29,327 bases of DNA from JAOABP01 sp964590395. GTDB taxonomy: Bacteria; Hydrothermota; Tepidihabitantia; Tepidihabitantales; Tepidihabitantaceae. The notes beneath the pieces were generated by a model. It searched no databases. It saw only the letters and a program-made list of their open reading frames with translations, and was not told the DNA's origin. Positions within the stretch are counted from its first letter, which is position 1. Every line of letters starts with the position of its first letter. Positions 15,528 to 24,243 of the stretch are shown here, one piece after another. The DNA lies in contig CAZPVT010000023.1 in NCBI GenBank assembly GCA_964590395.1, forward strand, positions 1 to 29,327, given 5' to 3'. The translations under genes were made by a program, and so were the position numbers.

Positions 15528-16821
15528 AGAAAGGGTATCCTCACCGATGAATGATGAAGTTGTCTGTGCCCCAACAATTCAGAGCACCCGTTTACCAGGC
15601 GGTTTGTCTGTCATCACCGAGCGCCTGCCATTTTTTCATTCAATCGCCTTTGGTATAGGCTACAGAATAGGCTCCCGGGACGACCCACCAGAAGAGGAGG
15701 GCAGTGCCCATCTGATTGAGCATATGATATTTAAAGGCACCGCGGATATGGACGCAAAAAGGATCAACATAATTGCAGAATCAAACGGAGCGGAGTTGAA
15801 CGGTTTTACCGATAAGGAGTTGACCTGCTTTTACGCCCGCTGTCCCGCTGAGAGAACCGAACCGGTTGTTGATCTACTTGTAAAAATTGTTAATGAACCG
15901 GCGTTTATGGAAGGGGAGTTAGTGAAGGAAAAGGGTGTCGTTGCGGAGGAGATCAGAGCCAGCGAAGAGGAACCAGAGTCCAGCGCAATCAATCTGCTTT
16001 TTACTGCCCTTTATGGTGAAACACCGTTAGGTAAACCGGTAATTGGGACACTGGAGTCCATAAACCGTATCAGTCGGTCCAGTTTAAATCGTTTTTACCA
16101 GAACCATTACGGCGATAACTGTGCGGTGGTGGTGGGCGTCGGTGATATCGAACAGGAGAGAATAAAAACTGTCTTAAACAGAACAAACCACCGCTCAGGC
16201 ACTACACCTCAACGGAGCAGTAACTTAACATTCTCTCCCCGAACTCTAACCCGCCAACGTAAAGACATCTCTCAAGTCCACATCGCACTTGGCCGTCCTG
16301 CATTCTCCGGTAAAGATCCCCGTCGATACGCGCTGACTATCTTGAACTGTATACTGGGAGGAGGCACATCATCACGGCTATTTCAACGTCTGAGGGAAGA
16401 GGAAGGACTTGTTTACTCAATCGGCAGTTTTGCGGAACTATATGAAGATACCGGCATCCTGGGAATTTATTACATCACCGAGCACCAAAAACTACCAAAA
16501 TGCTCCAGAATACTAAAACAAGAACTCAACCGCCTCAAACAGCAAAAAATTACCCTTGAAGAATTCCAACGGGCTAAAATTATGACAAAAAGCGCGCTAC
16601 TAATGGGAATGGAAAACCCCGGCAACCGAATGTTAAGACTGATAAGACATTACCTTCTAACCGGTGCTATTGCCGACCTTGAGGAGACGCTTACCTTATA
16701 CAACAGGGTAACCTGCGATGAGGTATGTGAGTTAATTGAAACCCTGTTTAACAACGAACTATTCTGGGCTGGAGCGGTATCCCCACTGTCAGAAAAGGAG
16801 GTAGAAAAATGTCTGATTTAA
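15520..16821 (+). CDS. M16 family zinc metallopeptidase (insulinase/processing-peptidase type)
   Basis: 433 residues, two M16 half-domains as in bacterial processing-peptidase homologues. The inverted zinc motif HLIEH is present (His64, Glu67, His68) with the third ligand Glu144 in EKGVVAEEI. The second half carries the RLREEEGLVYSIGSF substrate-binding segment (about 291-305). No signal peptide is seen, so it is probably cytoplasmic. ATG 15520 lies inside repeat R2, which also supplies a GGGGGCGG ribosome binding site. A second possible start, ATG 15547, has a weaker site. It heads a six-gene operon and overlaps the aminotransferase gene by 13 bp. Confidence 0.9.
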   Translation: MTEERVSSPMNDEVVCAPTIQSTRLPGGLSVITERLPFFHSIAFGIGYRIGSRDDPPEEEGSAHLIEHMIFKGTADMDAKRINIIAESNGAELNGFTDKELTCFYARCPAERTEPVVDLLVKIVNEPAFMEGELVKEKGVVAEEIRASEEEPESSAINLLFTALYGETPLGKPVIGTLESINRISRSSLNRFYQNHYGDNCAVVVGVGDIEQERIKTVLNRTNHRSGTTPQRSSNLTFSPRTLTRQRKDISQVHIALGRPAFSGKDPRRYALTILNCILGGGTSSRLFQRLREEEGLVYSIGSFAELYEDTGILGIYYITEHQKLPKCSRILKQELNRLKQQKITLEEFQRAKIMTKSALLMGMENPGNRMLRLIRHYLLTGAIADLEETLTLYNRVTCDEVCELIETLFNNELFWAGAVSPLSEKEVEKCLI

Positions 16822-18161
16822 ATAATGATAAAAAGACCCCAGACCCAAAACAACCCCTTGCGAGGCACGCAGTGCGGAAGCAATCTACAAGCGATAATAC
16901 CCGGACTACCCGCAAAGAGATTCCTTCGCCGGACAAGCGGACAAAGCAATCTACAAGCGATAATGACATAAAAAGGCTATCCCACCGGGCAAAAATCATG
17001 CCCGCTTCTCCTATCCGCCGGCTTGCTCCTTATGCAGAAAAAGCAAAATCCGCCGGAATCAAGGTCTATCACTTAAACATCGGACAACCAGATGTTGAAA
17101 CACCGGTAGAGATCATCAACGGGTATAAACAGATCGACTTAAAAGTATTAGAATATGGCCCATCCGCAGGACTAAAAACCTATATCCAGACACTCATCAA
17201 CTACTACCAAAAAGTCCGCATCCATTTAGCACCCGACGACATTTTAATTACCACCGGCGGTAGTGAAGCAATTGCCTTTGCCCTGCAGGCAACCTGTGAC
17301 CCCGGCGAAGAAATCATCGTCCCTGAACCGTTTTATACCAACTATCTCGGCTTTGCGATTATGGCCGGGGTAAAACTCGTGCCGATAACCACCTATCGGG
17401 AAAACAACTTTTCTCTTCCGGCTAAATCGGATTTTATCCGGCTGATCACCCCAAAAACCAAAGCCATCCTCTTCTCTAACCCGGGCAATCCTACCGGTGT
17501 GGTCTACTCCTGGCAAGAGATGGAAATCCTGCGGGAACTGGCTCTTGAATACAACCTGTTTTTAATCAGTGATGAGGTGTACCGGGAATTTGTCTATGAT
17601 GAGGAGCAACCTTTCAGTGTTTTGAATCTCAAAGGGATAGAGGATCGCACAATAATGGTCGACTCCATCTCCAAACGGTATAGTGCCTGTGGTGCCCGTA
17701 TCGGATGTCTCGCATCAAAAAACAAACAACTCATCTCCGCCATCCTCAAATTCGGACAGGCACGGCTCTGCCCGCCGACCATTGACCAAATTGCCGCAGA
17801 GCAAACCGCAAAAATCCCGCCCGGCTACTTCACCGCGCTCCGCGAAGAATACCGCCGCCGTCGCGATACCCTCTGTGCAGAACTAAAAAAAATCCCCGGT
17901 GTCAAATTCACCCCACCTCGCGGTGCCTTCTACCTATTCGCCCAACTACCGGTAGATGACGCGGAACAGTTCGCCATATTCCTGCTCGAAAAATTTCATC
18001 TAAACAACGAAACAGTAATGCTTGCACCTGGCAACGGCTTCTACGTCACGCCGGGACTCGGCAAAAAAGAAGTCAGACTCGCATATGTACTAAAATGCGA
18101 AGAACTGGTGCGCGCCATACAGGTGCTGGCAGTAGGCATCAGGGCTTACAATCAACGCTAA
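16809..18161 (+). CDS. Class I/II PLP-dependent aminotransferase with repeat-derived N-terminal insert
   Basis: A fold-type I aminotransferase related to aspartate/aromatic aminotransferases. NPGNPTG (224-230, Asn227), SDEVY (Asp255, Tyr258) and the PLP lysine Lys289 in SISKRYS are intact, as is the substrate-binding PPRGAFYLF. The amino donor and acceptor cannot be named. The normal family N-terminus begins near residue 55 (KRLSHRAKIMPASPIRRLAPYA); residues 16-53 are encoded by palindromic repeat R3 and contain QSTSDN twice. The start is firm: AAAAGGAGG is placed 7 bases before ATG 16809, so the repeat is really translated. The first 15 residues are also polar and low-complexity. Confidence 0.92.
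   Translation: MSDLNNDKKTPDPKQPLARHAVRKQSTSDNTRTTRKEIPSPDKRTKQSTSDNDIKRLSHRAKIMPASPIRRLAPYAEKAKSAGIKVYHLNIGQPDVETPVEIINGYKQIDLKVLEYGPSAGLKTYIQTLINYYQKVRIHLAPDDILITTGGSEAIAFALQATCDPGEEIIVPEPFYTNYLGFAIMAGVKLVPITTYRENNFSLPAKSDFIRLITPKTKAILFSNPGNPTGVVYSWQEMEILRELALEYNLFLISDEVYREFVYDEEQPFSVLNLKGIEDRTIMVDSISKRYSACGARIGCLASKNKQLISAILKFGQARLCPPTIDQIAAEQTAKIPPGYFTALREEYRRRRDTLCAELKKIPGVKFTPPRGAFYLFAQLPVDDAEQFAIFLLEKFHLNNETVMLAPGNGFYVTPGLGKKEVRLAYVLKCEELVRAIQVLAVGIRAYNQR
16856..16967 (+). repeat. Dispersed palindromic repeat, copy R3, inside the aminotransferase gene
   Basis: It has a left arm TTGCGAGGCACGCAGTGCGG...GCAATC with an inner stem GCAC/GTGC, then the linker (TACAAGCGATAATACCCGG type), then a right arm GAGATTCCTTCGCCGGACAAG that is interrupted. 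It closes with a second copy of GCAATCTACAAGCGATAAT (16879-16897 and 16947-16965, exact direct repeat). The reading frame stays open across the whole element. Confidence 0.85.
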
Positions 18162-18167
18162 ACCAAG

Positions 18168-19334
18168 ATGATGCGCATCTGCATGGTCTCGGACAATTAT
18201 TATCCCTATATCGGAGGAATTGCCGAGCATATCCATCATCTGGCGGTAGAATTGCGCCAGCGGGGACACACCGTAAAAATCTTGACTACCAAGGTTGGCG
18301 GTAGGACTATTGCCTGTCTGGACAAAGTGCCGGACGAGGACCAGGTATTCCGGGTGGGCAGAGGGTTAATAATCAGATCCAACAAATCATTTACCAGGGT
18401 ACCGATTGCTTTGCGTCCCCATGCCCGGGTGAAGAAATTTTTTAACCAGGAGCGGTTTGATATCATTCACCTGCACGGTTCATTGGCGCCGACCCTGCCA
18501 CTGGTTGCTTTACAGGTATCCCGGGCAATCAATGTCTTTACCTTTCATGCCACCCATGATCAAAGTATCGGTTATGCCCTTTGTCGGTCTTTACTGCTTC
18601 CATATTTCCGCGCGATTCACGGTTTGATTGCAGTTTCGGAAACCGCCCGCGCTTCAACAGCCAAATACTTTCCAGGAAACTATCGGGTTATCTCTAACGG
18701 CGTGGATGTAGATTTGTTCCGACCGGACGTTGAGCCGATACCAGAACTCAACAACTCCCGGCCTAAAATCCTTTTTCTGGGCAGATTTGAGCCGCGCAAG
18801 GGCCTGAAATATCTGTTAATGGCATTACCCGAGGTTGTCCGGGAGATTCCTGATGTCCAATTGGTAGTAGTCGGCACCGGTATCCTTGGTTACGCCTACC
18901 AAAGTTACCTAAATAAAAGTCTGGAAAAAAATGTCTACTGGGCAGGCCTGATTCCCGGGGAGTTGCGACCCAGATATTACCGCTCCTGTGATATTTTCTG
19001 CTCACCGGCAATCGGCTATGAGAGTTTTGGAATTGTCCTGCTCGAAGCGATGGCAACCGGCAGACCAGTTGTCGCCTCTGATATCACCGGCTATCGGAAA
19101 GTAATGACCTCAGGTAAAGAGGGGTTTTTAGTGCCACCGCGGGATACCTCGGCACTTGCCCGCGTCCTGGTCAAAATCTTAAAAGAGCCGGAGCTAGCCC
19201 GCCAACTGGGTGAAAACGGCAGAAAACGGGCACTGGAATTCTCCTGGAAAAACATTGCTGGTGAAGTTGAGACATTCTACCAGGAACTGCTGGAGCGCTA
19301 CCCAATTCCAACCTACCGTCAGGAACCGCCATGA
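18168..19334 (+). CDS. GT4 family glycosyltransferase (PimA/PimB-like)
   Basis: 388 residues, GT-B fold. The N-terminal half begins RICMVSDNYYPYIGGI, typical of family 4. The C-terminal half has the sugar-nucleotide site with FLGRFEPRKGL (about 203-213) and the EX7E motif ESFGIVLLE. This style is shared with phosphatidylinositol mannosyltransferases and other lipid or polysaccharide glycosyltransferases, so the donor and acceptor remain open. A second in-frame ATG (18171) is equally possible; neither has a strong ribosome binding site. It follows the aminotransferase by 6 bp and overlaps the MFS gene by 4 bp (ATGA). Confidence 0.9.
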   Translation: MMRICMVSDNYYPYIGGIAEHIHHLAVELRQRGHTVKILTTKVGGRTIACLDKVPDEDQVFRVGRGLIIRSNKSFTRVPIALRPHARVKKFFNQERFDIIHLHGSLAPTLPLVALQVSRAINVFTFHATHDQSIGYALCRSLLLPYFRAIHGLIAVSETARASTAKYFPGNYRVISNGVDVDLFRPDVEPIPELNNSRPKILFLGRFEPRKGLKYLLMALPEVVREIPDVQLVVVGTGILGYAYQSYLNKSLEKNVYWAGLIPGELRPRYYRSCDIFCSPAIGYESFGIVLLEAMATGRPVVASDITGYRKVMTSGKEGFLVPPRDTSALARVLVKILKEPELARQLGENGRKRALEFSWKNIAGEVETFYQELLERYPIPTYRQEPP

Positions 19335-20725
19335 AACCGGACTCTAACCAACCATTAACTACCGAATTACCAACCGACTGCCAAAGGCAGAACGCCGATA
19401 TACCTAACGACCCACCGAACAGAAAAAGTCAACTATTACCCGTATTACGGATCCCGCCCTTTGTGATCTTCGCATTTTCCCAGGCTTTTTCGCTGTTTGG
19501 CGACAAACTGGACTATATGGCACTCCTCGCGATGATCGCCTATTTTACTAACAAATACAACTGGGACAGTTCCAAGGCAATCTCCTACCTTTCAGTGGTT
19601 GTTGCCCTGCCGGTAGTGTTATTTGGTCCGCTCGCGGGTGTGCTGGTCGACCGCTGGGATCGGCGCAAAGTTATGATCGTCTGCGACTTGCTGCGAACTT
19701 TACTCGTACTACTGATACCGTTCCTTGCCCTGTTAACCGGTCAGTTTCTCTTAGTTTATTTCTTAGCATTTCTGGTATTTCTCTTTGGCCTTTTCTTTAA
19801 TACCGCCCGGCTGGCAATTATTCCGAACCTTGTTGGACAGGACAAAGTGCTCGGGGCAAACTCTTTTTTAAACATCGTCGGTCGGGTGGCAACCTTTGCC
19901 GGTATGGTACTGGGCGGACTGATCGTTGACTGGTCGGGCTGGGAGAAATTCGGAATTAAGCCTGTATGGACCGCGGGCTTTTACCTTGACTCCTTCACCT
20001 ACTTTGTCTCGGTAATCTCGCTACTATTCATCTTTCGTCGTCTTACCAGCGGTCGCAAAACAGCACCGACCGGTCATGCGGAAGTTGACCTGTTTATTAA
20101 ACAGCAGTCTAAAATGCTCCAGAGCGTTAGCGAACTGTTCGCGGTGGTAAAAAAACAGCGTGCGGTGCTGTTCGTTTACTACTCAATAGTGTTAATGGTC
20201 ATCCTGGGTGCCGCGGTGGTCGTGCTTTATGTCCCGGTAATCCAGTCCAGCAGGGAACTCGGTGGTGTCGGCCTGGGCACAAAGGGTGTCGGTTATGTTG
20301 CGGCGATCGGCTCAATTGGCTTACTTCTCTCTTCGCTTTTATACGGAGCACTCGGACATAAAATAAAAAAGCATAAGGTCATCCTTTGCTGTTTTCTCAT
20401 AATGGGGCTGGTGGTCGCGGGACTGGCTGTATCCAGGACATTTGCACCGGTTGCACCATTAATCTTCATCGCTGGACTGGCACTCTCACCGGTATATATC
20501 GGGATGGACACCTTAATCCACGAATCGGTCTCTGAGGAGATTAGGGGACGGATTTTCTCCACCCGGGACTGGCTCTTACATATGCTCTTTGCACTCTCCG
20601 CGCTCATTATCGGTCAGTTAACCAACCTATTTTCCAGTCGTAAATTACTCTTTGGTTTTGGCATTCTGGTTGCCCTGTTTAGCATTATCGGCTTTTTCTT
20701 AACCCGGCGCCGGTCAATTGGTTAA
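19331..20725 (+). CDS. MFS transporter (EntS/MFS_3 type)
   Basis: 464 residues with about 12 membrane helices and the MFS motif A-like loop GVLVDRWDRRKVMIVCD (about 103-119) after helix 2. A central loop (about 238-275) separates the halves. The DRWDRR and late EIRGRIFS segments are common in MFS_3 exporters related to enterobactin exporter EntS, so efflux is likely, with substrate unknown. The first 35 residues are a polar Asn/Pro/Thr tail unlike the family; its DNA includes the perfect hairpin CTGCCAAAGGCAG (19378-19390), also found in repeat R1. It starts inside the previous gene's stop (ATGA). Confidence 0.88.
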   Translation: MKPDSNQPLTTELPTDCQRQNADIPNDPPNRKSQLLPVLRIPPFVIFAFSQAFSLFGDKLDYMALLAMIAYFTNKYNWDSSKAISYLSVVVALPVVLFGPLAGVLVDRWDRRKVMIVCDLLRTLLVLLIPFLALLTGQFLLVYFLAFLVFLFGLFFNTARLAIIPNLVGQDKVLGANSFLNIVGRVATFAGMVLGGLIVDWSGWEKFGIKPVWTAGFYLDSFTYFVSVISLLFIFRRLTSGRKTAPTGHAEVDLFIKQQSKMLQSVSELFAVVKKQRAVLFVYYSIVLMVILGAAVVVLYVPVIQSSRELGGVGLGTKGVGYVAAIGSIGLLLSSLLYGALGHKIKKHKVILCCFLIMGLVVAGLAVSRTFAPVAPLIFIAGLALSPVYIGMDTLIHESVSEEIRGRIFSTRDWLLHMLFALSALIIGQLTNLFSSRKLLFGFGILVALFSIIGFFLTRRRSIG

Positions 20726-20752
20726 GATGTAAAATAAAAAAGGAGGCCTTTG

Positions 20753-21859
20753 ATGTTTGACCCGAGGGTAAAAAAACTCGCCGAAGTCTTAATCCATTAC
20801 AGTCTCAAAATAAAAAAAGGGGACTGGCTGGTAGTCAGTGGTCCAGCCAACGCAGAGGAACTTTACAAGGCAGTCCTGGTTACCGCACTGAAAGCCGGGG
20901 CATTTGTAACAATGCGCATCACGATTCCTGACATCAGTTATCTCTTTTACCGCTATGCTAACGACCGACAGTTAAAGTTTATCAGCCCGACCGATAAACT
21001 GGAAACAGAGAAGGCGGATGCCATACTCTTTGTCTGGGGCGGCTGGAACACCAAAGAGTTAACCAACATCCAGTCCCAGCGCCTCGCGCTATTCCAGCAG
21101 GCAAGGAAGGAACTTTTTGCAACCCGGCTCAGGCGGGAGGCTGAGGGCAATTTCCGCTGGGTGGGCACCGTCTATCCCACATCAGCCAGTGCTCAGGATG
21201 CGGAGATGTCGCTTTTAGAATACCAGGAGTTTGTCTATTCCGCGGGTATGGTAGATAGAGAAAACCCGATTAAGGAATGGCGGGCACTCTCACGCAGTCA
21301 ACAGCGCCTGATCAAAAAACTGAGCCATTTCCGCACCATCCGCATTACAGGTGAAGACACAGATATCACCTTCGGTGTTGCCGGACGAAAATGGGTCAAC
21401 TGTGATGGCCGGGTAAACTTCCCGGACGGCGAGGTTTTTACCTGCCCGGAAGAGGACCGAACCGAAGGAGTAATCCGCTACCACTTCCCGGCGGTTTACT
21501 TTGGAAAACAGGTTGATAATATCCGATTAAGATTTGAAAAAGGCAAAGTAGTTGAGGCAAAAGCGGATCATGGTGAAGACCTGCTCAAAGCGATGCTCAA
21601 CACCGATGAAGGTGCAAAACGGGTCGGCGAACTATCCTTCGGCACCAACTACTCTATCCAGCGGTTTACGAAAAACACCCTCTTTGACGAAAAAATTGGA
21701 GGCACGATGCATGTCGCGCTCGGTGCCGCACTACCCAAAACCGGTGGTAAAAACATCTCCGCAATCCACTGGGATATGATCTGCGACACCCGCCGCAAAG
21801 GATACACAGTTTACGGTGATAACCAGGTGATAATGAAAGAAGGGAGGTTACTAATATGA
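20753..21859 (+). CDS. M29 family aminopeptidase (AmpS/thermophilic type)
   Basis: 368 residues. M29 enzymes are cytoplasmic cobalt- or zinc-activated exopeptidases. The late conserved block is present in order: GEVFT (Glu227, probable ligand), FGTN, TLFDEKIGGTMHVALG (Glu313, His320), GGKNISAIHWDMICD (His339, Asp341). AAAGGAGG precedes ATG 20753 at 8-bp spacing; the TTG just upstream is not needed. It follows the MFS gene by 27 bp and overlaps the GAF gene by 4 bp (ATGA). With the M24 and M16 genes it makes three different metallopeptidases in the window. Confidence 0.92.
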   Translation: MFDPRVKKLAEVLIHYSLKIKKGDWLVVSGPANAEELYKAVLVTALKAGAFVTMRITIPDISYLFYRYANDRQLKFISPTDKLETEKADAILFVWGGWNTKELTNIQSQRLALFQQARKELFATRLRREAEGNFRWVGTVYPTSASAQDAEMSLLEYQEFVYSAGMVDRENPIKEWRALSRSQQRLIKKLSHFRTIRITGEDTDITFGVAGRKWVNCDGRVNFPDGEVFTCPEEDRTEGVIRYHFPAVYFGKQVDNIRLRFEKGKVVEAKADHGEDLLKAMLNTDEGAKRVGELSFGTNYSIQRFTKNTLFDEKIGGTMHVALGAALPKTGGKNISAIHWDMICDTRRKGYTVYGDNQVIMKEGRLLI

Positions 21860-22305
21860 AATACCAGGCGCAACTGGAAGAGATGAAACAACTGATCCGT
21901 TCAAGTCAGCGCGGGGAAGATGCCCAAGCAAGGGTAGTGATAAGCCTCAAGAAAAACTTTCCCCAATTCAACTGGGTAGGAATCTTCCAGCTTGTCGGCA
22001 GGGAGCTGGTCCTCGGTCCTTATCAGGGAAAAATGCCGGTCGGGTTTGAGAAAATTCCGGTCGGCAGGGGTATCTGTGGCACCGTCGCGGTTACCATGCG
22101 CACTGAAGTTGTGCCGGATGTCCGGGCTGACGCCCGTTATCTCACCTGCTTTGAAGAAACCAGGTCCGAACTGGTGGTGCCGATAATAAAACAGGACAAA
22201 CTGTGGGGAGAGATTACCATTGATGCGGACCAGCCCGGAGTCTTCACCCGGGACGAGATTCAGTTGATTGAGCAGACTGCTCAACTATTAAGCGAGGCAA
22301 TATAA
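21856..22305 (+). CDS. GAF domain protein, free methionine-R-sulfoxide reductase-like
   Basis: 149 residues forming one GAF domain. It matches the fRMsr (YebR/MsrC) group: IPVGRGICGTVAV, EVVPDVRADARYLTC and SELVVPII. Cys74 (GICG) and Cys98 (LTC) align with Cys84 and the catalytic Cys118 of the E. coli enzyme, which reduces free methionine-R-sulfoxide. The third cysteine (Cys94 in E. coli) is not present at the aligned place. It is the last gene of the M16-to-GAF operon. A nonenzymatic GAF sensor is the alternative. Confidence 0.78.
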   Translation: MKYQAQLEEMKQLIRSSQRGEDAQARVVISLKKNFPQFNWVGIFQLVGRELVLGPYQGKMPVGFEKIPVGRGICGTVAVTMRTEVVPDVRADARYLTCFEETRSELVVPIIKQDKLWGEITIDADQPGVFTRDEIQLIEQTAQLLSEAI

Positions 22306-22327
22306 TCCAACATCAAACGCCAATCGT

Positions 22328-23566
22328 TCACTCATAACGCAGGGCTTGAATTGGGTCCAATCGGCTCGCACGGGATGCGGGATAGATACCGAAGAATATG
22401 CCGACCGCGGTAGAAAACCCAAACCCCAAAAGTATTGTCCAGAGCGGAGCCGCCGCACGAAGTTTAAATGCAACCTCCACGATTTTAGCGATACCCAGAC
22501 CGAGAATGATGCCAATAGCACCACCCGCAACAGCGAGTAGCACCGACTCGAAAAGAAACTGATACATTACATCCCGGTTCGTTGCGCCCAGCGCCTTACG
22601 CAAACCGATCTCCCGTGTCCGCTCGGTTACCGCCACAAGCATAATATTCATTATTCCAATACCTCCCACCAAAAGCGAGATGGCAGCAACCGCAATCATC
22701 ACAATAAAGGCAACCCGGGTAATGTTACGGTAAATCTCCCTTAAGGTCTCCTGGGTATTGATACCGAAATCATCGGGCTGGTCATAACCTAACCCCCGGC
22801 GGCGCCGCATCAACTCCCGAACCTGATCAATTACCTTTTCTACCGCCACCCCCTTCTTAGGCAAAATCAGAATTGATAGACTGTGGCCAATACCACTAAA
22901 ACCGGTCTTCGGCACAAACGACTTCTCAAAGGTGGACAGCGGAATACCGATCACATTATCCTGAGGCTGACCCAGAAAACTGCCCTTCCGTTTTAGAGTG
23001 CCGACAACGGTAAAACTCCTGCCTTCGATATTAAGTTTTTTCCCCAACGGGTCCTCATCCGGAAAGAGATTATCAATAATATAGGCGCCGATCACACAGA
23101 CATACTGCTTACGTAGACTGTCATCACCAGTAATAAACCTACCGGTCTCCAGGCGGTAGTTAGCGATCGTCGCATAGGCTGGTGTGGCACCAAAAACCTC
23201 AACCCCGGTTACCTCACGGTTACGGTAGTTGAGCCGGCTAACCTCCCGGGAACGGATCGGCGCCACTGTTTGCACCACCGGCAAACGGAGAATAGCCGCC
23301 GCATCCGCCAGCGTCAGTTCTGGGCGCTTGGCAATCTCATCCCAGTCCAGCCTGCCCATTCCCCAAGAGACTTTTTGCAGATAGATAACATTTGAGCCCA
23401 GTGAAGCGATCTGTCTCTCCACCTCGTAGTTCATCCCCTGAATCAGCGAGATAATCGCGATCACTGTCATCACCCCGATAATGATACCCAGTGTGGTAAG
23501 AAAAGAGCGGAGCCGATTGGTGCGGAAAGTGCCCAGTGCCAGTTTAACTATCTCGTAAACCCGCAT
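22328..23566 (-). CDS. ABC transporter permease, MacB/FtsX family
   Basis: 412 residues. One N-terminal helix (FLTTLGIIIGVMTVIAIISL, about 22-41) is followed by a periplasmic MacB-type domain (about 45-275), then three C-terminal helices. The FtsX hallmark TERTREIGLRKALGATNRDVMYQFL (about 320-344) precedes the final helices. It forms the permease of a MacAB-like tripartite system with the upstream ATPase, MacA-like and TolC-like genes. A longer frame to 23641 runs back into the ATPase gene; the ATG at 23566, 4 bp after the ATPase stop and with AGGAG, gives the standard N-terminus. It converges with the GAF gene, 22 bp apart. Confidence 0.93.
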   Translation of the reverse strand: MRVYEIVKLALGTFRTNRLRSFLTTLGIIIGVMTVIAIISLIQGMNYEVERQIASLGSNVIYLQKVSWGMGRLDWDEIAKRPELTLADAAAILRLPVVQTVAPIRSREVSRLNYRNREVTGVEVFGATPAYATIANYRLETGRFITGDDSLRKQYVCVIGAYIIDNLFPDEDPLGKKLNIEGRSFTVVGTLKRKGSFLGQPQDNVIGIPLSTFEKSFVPKTGFSGIGHSLSILILPKKGVAVEKVIDQVRELMRRRRGLGYDQPDDFGINTQETLREIYRNITRVAFIVMIAVAAISLLVGGIGIMNIMLVAVTERTREIGLRKALGATNRDVMYQFLFESVLLAVAGGAIGIILGLGIAKIVEVAFKLRAAAPLWTILLGFGFSTAVGIFFGIYPASRASRLDPIQALRYE

Positions 23567-23570
23567 TGTG

Positions 23571-24239
23571 CTACTCCTGAACGATAGCACCATCGCACAG
23601 GCGAACCAAACGTCGGGCATGGTTAGCGATGGTCTGATCATGAGTTACGACAATCACGGTGTTACCCTCATCGGCAAGGCGGTCAAACATCTGCATAATC
23701 TCCGCACCGGTTTTGGAGTCAAGGTTACCGGTAGGCTCATCAGCCAGAATCACGTTCGGGCTATTGGCAAGGGCACGGGCAATTGCCACCCGCTGCATCT
23801 CTCCGCCTGAAAGTTCATTGGGTCGGTGAAAAATACGATCACCTAAACCCACCATCTGCAGCAACTCCTTTGCCCGGCGCAACCGTTCCGCTCGTGGAGT
23901 TCCAGCATAAAGCATTGGCAACTCCACATTGGCAAGCGCACTGAGTCTGGGCAAAAGATTAAAGTTCTGAAAAACAAACCCAAAAGCACGGTTGCGGAGC
24001 CGGGCAAGCTGGAAATCATCAAGTTGTGAGGTATCATCCCCGTTAAACAGATATTGACCCGAGTCCGGCTTATCAAGACAGCCGAGAATATGCATCAGCG
24101 TAGACTTCCCCGACCCAGATGGACCCATCAGGGCAACATACTCTCCAGCATCAATCTGCAGGCTGACCGAATTCAACGCCCGCACCACACTCTTACCCAG
24201 AGAGTAACTCTTACTTACTTCCCGTAATTCGATTAACAA
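23571..24239 (-). CDS. ABC transporter ATP-binding protein, MacB/LolD type
   Basis: 222 residues, a single nucleotide-binding domain. Walker A GPSGSGKST, signature LSGGEMQR, Walker B VILADEP followed by TGNLDS, and the H-loop THD are all intact. The LPRLSALANVELPMLYAG segment after the Q-loop (FQNFNLL) marks the MacB/LolD/FtsE group that energises mechanotransmission across the envelope rather than transmembrane transport. It ends 4 bp before the permease start, and the permease ribosome binding site overlaps its stop. Confidence 0.95.
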   Translation of the reverse strand: MLIELREVSKSYSLGKSVVRALNSVSLQIDAGEYVALMGPSGSGKSTLMHILGCLDKPDSGQYLFNGDDTSQLDDFQLARLRNRAFGFVFQNFNLLPRLSALANVELPMLYAGTPRAERLRRAKELLQMVGLGDRIFHRPNELSGGEMQRVAIARALANSPNVILADEPTGNLDSKTGAEIMQMFDRLADEGNTVIVVTHDQTIANHARRLVRLCDGAIVQE

Positions 24240-24243
24240 CTGC

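Noticed and set aside
23567..23641. A longer MacB permease beginning at 23641
   Set aside because: The extra 25 residues overlap the ATPase gene; ATG 23566 has AGGAG and gives the standard N-terminus.
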